Positions 3,704-6,559 of a DNA stretch of 6,559 nt are shown here, piece after piece. The stretch covers positions 1 to 6,559 of the forward strand of contig JAFXNX010000331.1 of assembly GCA_017529175.1 (NCBI GenBank), read 5' to 3'. Position numbers and translations under genes: made by a program. The notes below the pieces were generated by a model. The model was not told where the DNA came from and did not search any database. It saw only the letters and a list, made by a program, of their open reading frames with translations. The stretch comes from Clostridia bacterium. Lineage in GTDB: Bacteria; Bacillota_A; Clostridia; Oscillospirales; CAG-272. Position 1 is the stretch's first letter, and each line of letters begins with the position of its first letter.

Positions 3704-6559
3704 ATGGATTTTGTAAAAGGACTTGAGTTTTACGGTTTTACAGTTGACAGAGTAAGAGACGACAAAAAGGCGGGCGGGAAATTTATCGAAATGACCCATA
3801 TAAAGACCGGCGCGCGTCTTTGCTATTCCAAAAACGCGGAGGAGAACAAGCTGTTCTCGATCGCGTTCAAAACGATACCGGTCGACAGCACCGGAGTATT
3901 CCACATTCTTGAACATTCGGTTCTTTGCGGCTCGGAAAAGTTCCCGGTGAAGGAGCCGTTCGTTGAATTGCTCAAAGGCTCGATGAACACGTTTCTCAAC
4001 GCCTTGACTTATCCGGATAAAACGGTATATCCGGTTTCCTCAAGAAATGATAAGGACTTTTTGAATCTTGCGACGGTCTACCTTGACGCGGTCTTTGCGC
4101 CGGCGCTTCTTTCTAACAAGAATATCTTTCTGCAGGAAGGACGCAGACTTGAGTGCGTCGACGGCGTGCCGTCTTTCAACGGAGTAGTGCTCAACGAGAT
4201 GCGCGGCGCTATGAGCGAAGCCGACGACAGGCTCGAAGAGGACCTTGGCGCTCTTCTTTTCCCCGATAACTGCTACGGCTTTAATTCGGGCGGAGATCCG
4301 TCGGAAATACCTTCGTTGACGTATGAAAAGTTCGTTGAAACCTACCGCGCCTTTTACCATCCTTCAAACTCGTATATCTATCTTGACGGAGATATTAACG
4401 AAGACGAAACGTTCGCGCTTATCGACTCGTATCTTTCAAAGTACGATAAAGTGTCTGTGTCGACCGATATAAATTATCAGACGCCGACCGCAAATGAAAG
4501 GTACGACTGCTTTGCCTGCGACGATGCGTCTTCGAAGAGGGATATTTACGCTCGCGCAAAAATATTCGCAAAGTTTGACGAGCCCGTAAAGATCTTTGCG
4601 GCAAATGTTCTTTGCGACTACCTTGCGTCGACGAACGAGTCGCCTCTCAAACGCGCGATCCTTGCGAGCGGACTCGCTGAGGACCTTGAAGTTACCGTCA
4701 GCGACGGTATAATGCAGCCTTACGCGTCGATCGCCGCAAGGAATATCTCGGACGCTGACGCGGGAAAGATCGAAAACGTCATATCCGAAACTCTTGAAAA
4801 GATAATAAAAGACGGAATCCCGGAAGAGGACCTTGTCGCGTGCATAAACAAGTTCGAGTTTTCGTTCCGTCAGATGCCCGAGCCGAAGGGGCTTTACAGA
4901 AATATAATCGCGCTCGATTCATGGCTTTACGGCGGCGATCCTATGCTTTATCTTGACGTCGACGGATGTTTTGCCTCTCTTCGCAAAATGATCGGCGACG
5001 GTTCTTATGAGAAACTGCTCTCGGCAGTTTTCGCGGATAAAGAGGGAAGCGTAACGCTTCATCTGCTCGCCTCCGAGACCTTTGCCGCGGAAACTGCGGC
5101 GAGCGAGGCGGAATGTGCAAAGAAGGCGTACGATGCGATGAATGATGAGGCGGCGTCGCGCCACGCGGAGGAGCTTGACGTATTCAAGGTATGGCAGGAT
5201 ACCCCTGACAGTGAAGAGTGTACAGCGACAATACCGACGCTTCCTCTGTCTGAAGTGAGCGATGTGCCGCCTGTTTTCCCGACCGAAGAATTTGAAGAAA
5301 ACGGAGTAAAACTGCTTTATCATAAGATCGCGTCCAACGGTATAGTTTACTTTTCGATCTACGCTCCGCTGACGCAGTTTACACTTGAAGAGCTCTCGTA
5401 TATATCGGTTCTTCCCGCGCTCTTTAAACAGCTTCCGACAGAGAAACACGACGCCGTCACTCTGCAACGCGAAATAAAGACTTATCTCGGATCGTTTTAC
5501 GTAAACTGTCAGGCCTTTGCCGATTACGGGCAGACGGAGCATTGTAAGCCATGTATCGTCGCGAACGCGAGCGCGCTCGAAGAGAACTTTGAACGCGCAA
5601 AGGAACTCGTCGCAGAGGTGCTGACGTCCACGGTATTTGAAGGAAACCGCGACCGTATCCACGAGATCGTCAAGCAGATCGACGAGGCAAACCGCCAGAA
5701 GATTGTTGCATCAGGTCACACCGCGGCGATAGTCGCCGCAAGATCGACTTTGAGTTCCGAGGGCGCCGCGACGGAAGCTCTCGGCGGCGTCACGATGGAT
5801 TCCGCGGTAAAGCGCGTCAATTCGTCGTTCGATGAGAAGGTATCAGCGCTTTGCGCGCTGTTCCGCCGGGTCGTCGGCGAATCCTTCACAAAAGAAAACA
5901 TCGTAATGTCTCAAACGTCCGAGACGATGCACGATATGTCGTCGCTCATTTCCGCCTTCAAGAGCGGCGCGATACTTCCCGAACACGCGTCGTATAAGAG
6001 CGCGCTGAACGACAGGATCTCGGTCAAGACTCCGTCGCAGGTCGCGTTTGCCGTAAAAGCGGATTCGCTTAAGAGATGCGGAGTCGAATACTCCGGCGCC
6101 TTCAAGGTCGCAGCGAATATACTCTCGCTCTCTTATCTGTGGAATATGGTGAGAGTTCGCGCGGGAGCGTACGGAACAGGACTGTACGTGACTCCCGGTG
6201 GTACGGTGTTCTGCTATTCGTACAGAGACCCCGCTCCCGCCTCGTCTCTTGACGCATACGACGGATGCGCGGATTTCATTGAACAGTTTGCAAACAGCGG
6301 CGAGGCGCTTGACAAATATATCATCTCGACAGTATCTTCCGAGGATCCTCTGCGTACGCCGAGCGCGAAAGGATCAATGGCTGATGCGCTGTATTTCTCA
6401 AAGACGGCGTATGAGTACAGAGAGCGCGCTCTTCGCGAAATGATAGCGGCAGGGAAGGATGACTTCCTCCGTTTTGCCGCCGCACTCCGGCATATGGCAA
6501 AGGACGGCAAGATAGCTGTCGTCGGCGGAGAGATGATAGACGCCTGCGAAGGACTTACA
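3704..6559 (+). CDS. M16C-family zinc metallopeptidase (PreP/Cym1-like), 3' end cut by window
   Basis: A large clamshell metallopeptidase predicted to degrade peptides and short unfolded polypeptides in the cytoplasm; no signal peptide is visible. I translated all 952 visible codons in one frame without a stop. The inverted zinc motif HILEH gives ligands His67 and His71 and catalytic Glu70. It is followed by SVLCGSEKFPVKEPF and NTFLNALTYPDKTVYP, as in human PreP. The distal zinc ligand is Glu165 in NEMRGAMSE. The peptidase core continues with SGGDP and FYHPSNSY. The C-terminal half has the conserved Arg-Tyr pair (Arg817, Tyr823, in RAGAYGTG) followed by YSYRDP. Family members are near 970-1000 aa, so only a few dozen residues at most should be missing. 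ATG 3704 lies 3 nt after the FTR-like stop, with AAGGA 10 nt upstream inside that gene, suggesting coupled translation. The visible part has 19 cysteines. All catalytic residues are intact, so it should be active. Confidence 0.95.
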   Translation, partial: MDFVKGLEFYGFTVDRVRDDKKAGGKFIEMTHIKTGARLCYSKNAEENKLFSIAFKTIPVDSTGVFHILEHSVLCGSEKFPVKEPFVELLKGSMNTFLNALTYPDKTVYPVSSRNDKDFLNLATVYLDAVFAPALLSNKNIFLQEGRRLECVDGVPSFNGVVLNEMRGAMSEADDRLEEDLGALLFPDNCYGFNSGGDPSEIPSLTYEKFVETYRAFYHPSNSYIYLDGDINEDETFALIDSYLSKYDKVSVSTDINYQTPTANERYDCFACDDASSKRDIYARAKIFAKFDEPVKIFAANVLCDYLASTNESPLKRAILASGLAEDLEVTVSDGIMQPYASIAARNISDADAGKIENVISETLEKIIKDGIPEEDLVACINKFEFSFRQMPEPKGLYRNIIALDSWLYGGDPMLYLDVDGCFASLRKMIGDGSYEKLLSAVFADKEGSVTLHLLASETFAAETAASEAECAKKAYDAMNDEAASRHAEELDVFKVWQDTPDSEECTATIPTLPLSEVSDVPPVFPTEEFEENGVKLLYHKIASNGIVYFSIYAPLTQFTLEELSYISVLPALFKQLPTEKHDAVTLQREIKTYLGSFYVNCQAFADYGQTEHCKPCIVANASALEENFERAKELVAEVLTSTVFEGNRDRIHEIVKQIDEANRQKIVASGHTAAIVAARSTLSSEGAATEALGGVTMDSAVKRVNSSFDEKVSALCALFRRVVGESFTKENIVMSQTSETMHDMSSLISAFKSGAILPEHASYKSALNDRISVKTPSQVAFAVKADSLKRCGVEYSGAFKVAANILSLSYLWNMVRVRAGAYGTGLYVTPGGTVFCYSYRDPAPASSLDAYDGCADFIEQFANSGEALDKYIISTVSSEDPLRTPSAKGSMADALYFSKTAYEYRERALREMIAAGKDDFLRFAAALRHMAKDGKIAVVGGEMIDACEGLT

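Noticed and set aside
4919..5662. A 247-codon open frame on the minus strand
   Set aside because: It lies wholly inside the M16C gene, which has all its family motifs. The minus-strand product is Arg-rich with no recognisable domain and no ribosome site, typical of an antisense shadow.

Overview
The window is a compact, all-plus-strand stretch of bacterial chromosome with six protein genes. Two of them run off the ends. I see no mobile elements, RNA genes or CRISPR arrays. The organism is most likely an anaerobic Bacillota of class Clostridia, probably a gut-type Oscillospirales or relative. This is an inference from the balanced base composition, the purine-rich Shine-Dalgarno sites, the lipobox lipoprotein, the small stand-alone ferredoxin-thioredoxin-reductase-like protein and the clostridial-looking M16C peptidase. 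No phylogenetic marker gene is present.

Layout. (1) Positions 2-964 hold the 3' part of a CaCA-family cation/Ca2+ antiporter. It is followed after 17 nt by a membrane-anchored glycerophosphodiester phosphodiesterase (982-1983), probably on the same transcript. (2) A 139-bp AT-rich gap (1984-2122) carries a near-consensus promoter, TTGACA-17-TAGAAT. That promoter drives a two-gene unit: an SGNH/GDSL-hydrolase lipoprotein (2123-3028), then 19 nt later a small MIF/tautomerase-superfamily protein (3048-3392). The unit ends at a clear hairpin terminator (3408-3440). (3) Immediately after the terminator, an extended -10 promoter (3441-3469) starts a third unit. It holds a 67-aa ferredoxin-thioredoxin-reductase catalytic-domain protein (3497-3700) and, 3 nt further on, a large M16C (PreP/Cym1-like) zinc metallopeptidase. 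The peptidase stays open from 3704 to the right edge, and I translated all 952 codons without meeting a stop.

How they fit together. The first two units are mostly envelope functions: ion transport, phosphodiester hydrolysis and a surface lipoprotein hydrolase, plus one small soluble tautomerase-fold protein. The third unit looks cytoplasmic and pairs a thiol/iron-sulfur redox protein with a peptide-degrading protease that has 19 cysteines in its visible part. I found no convincing new multi-gene system. The items most worth a second look are the bacterial MIF homologue sharing a transcript with a surface lipoprotein, and the tight pairing of the FTR-like protein with the M16C peptidase.
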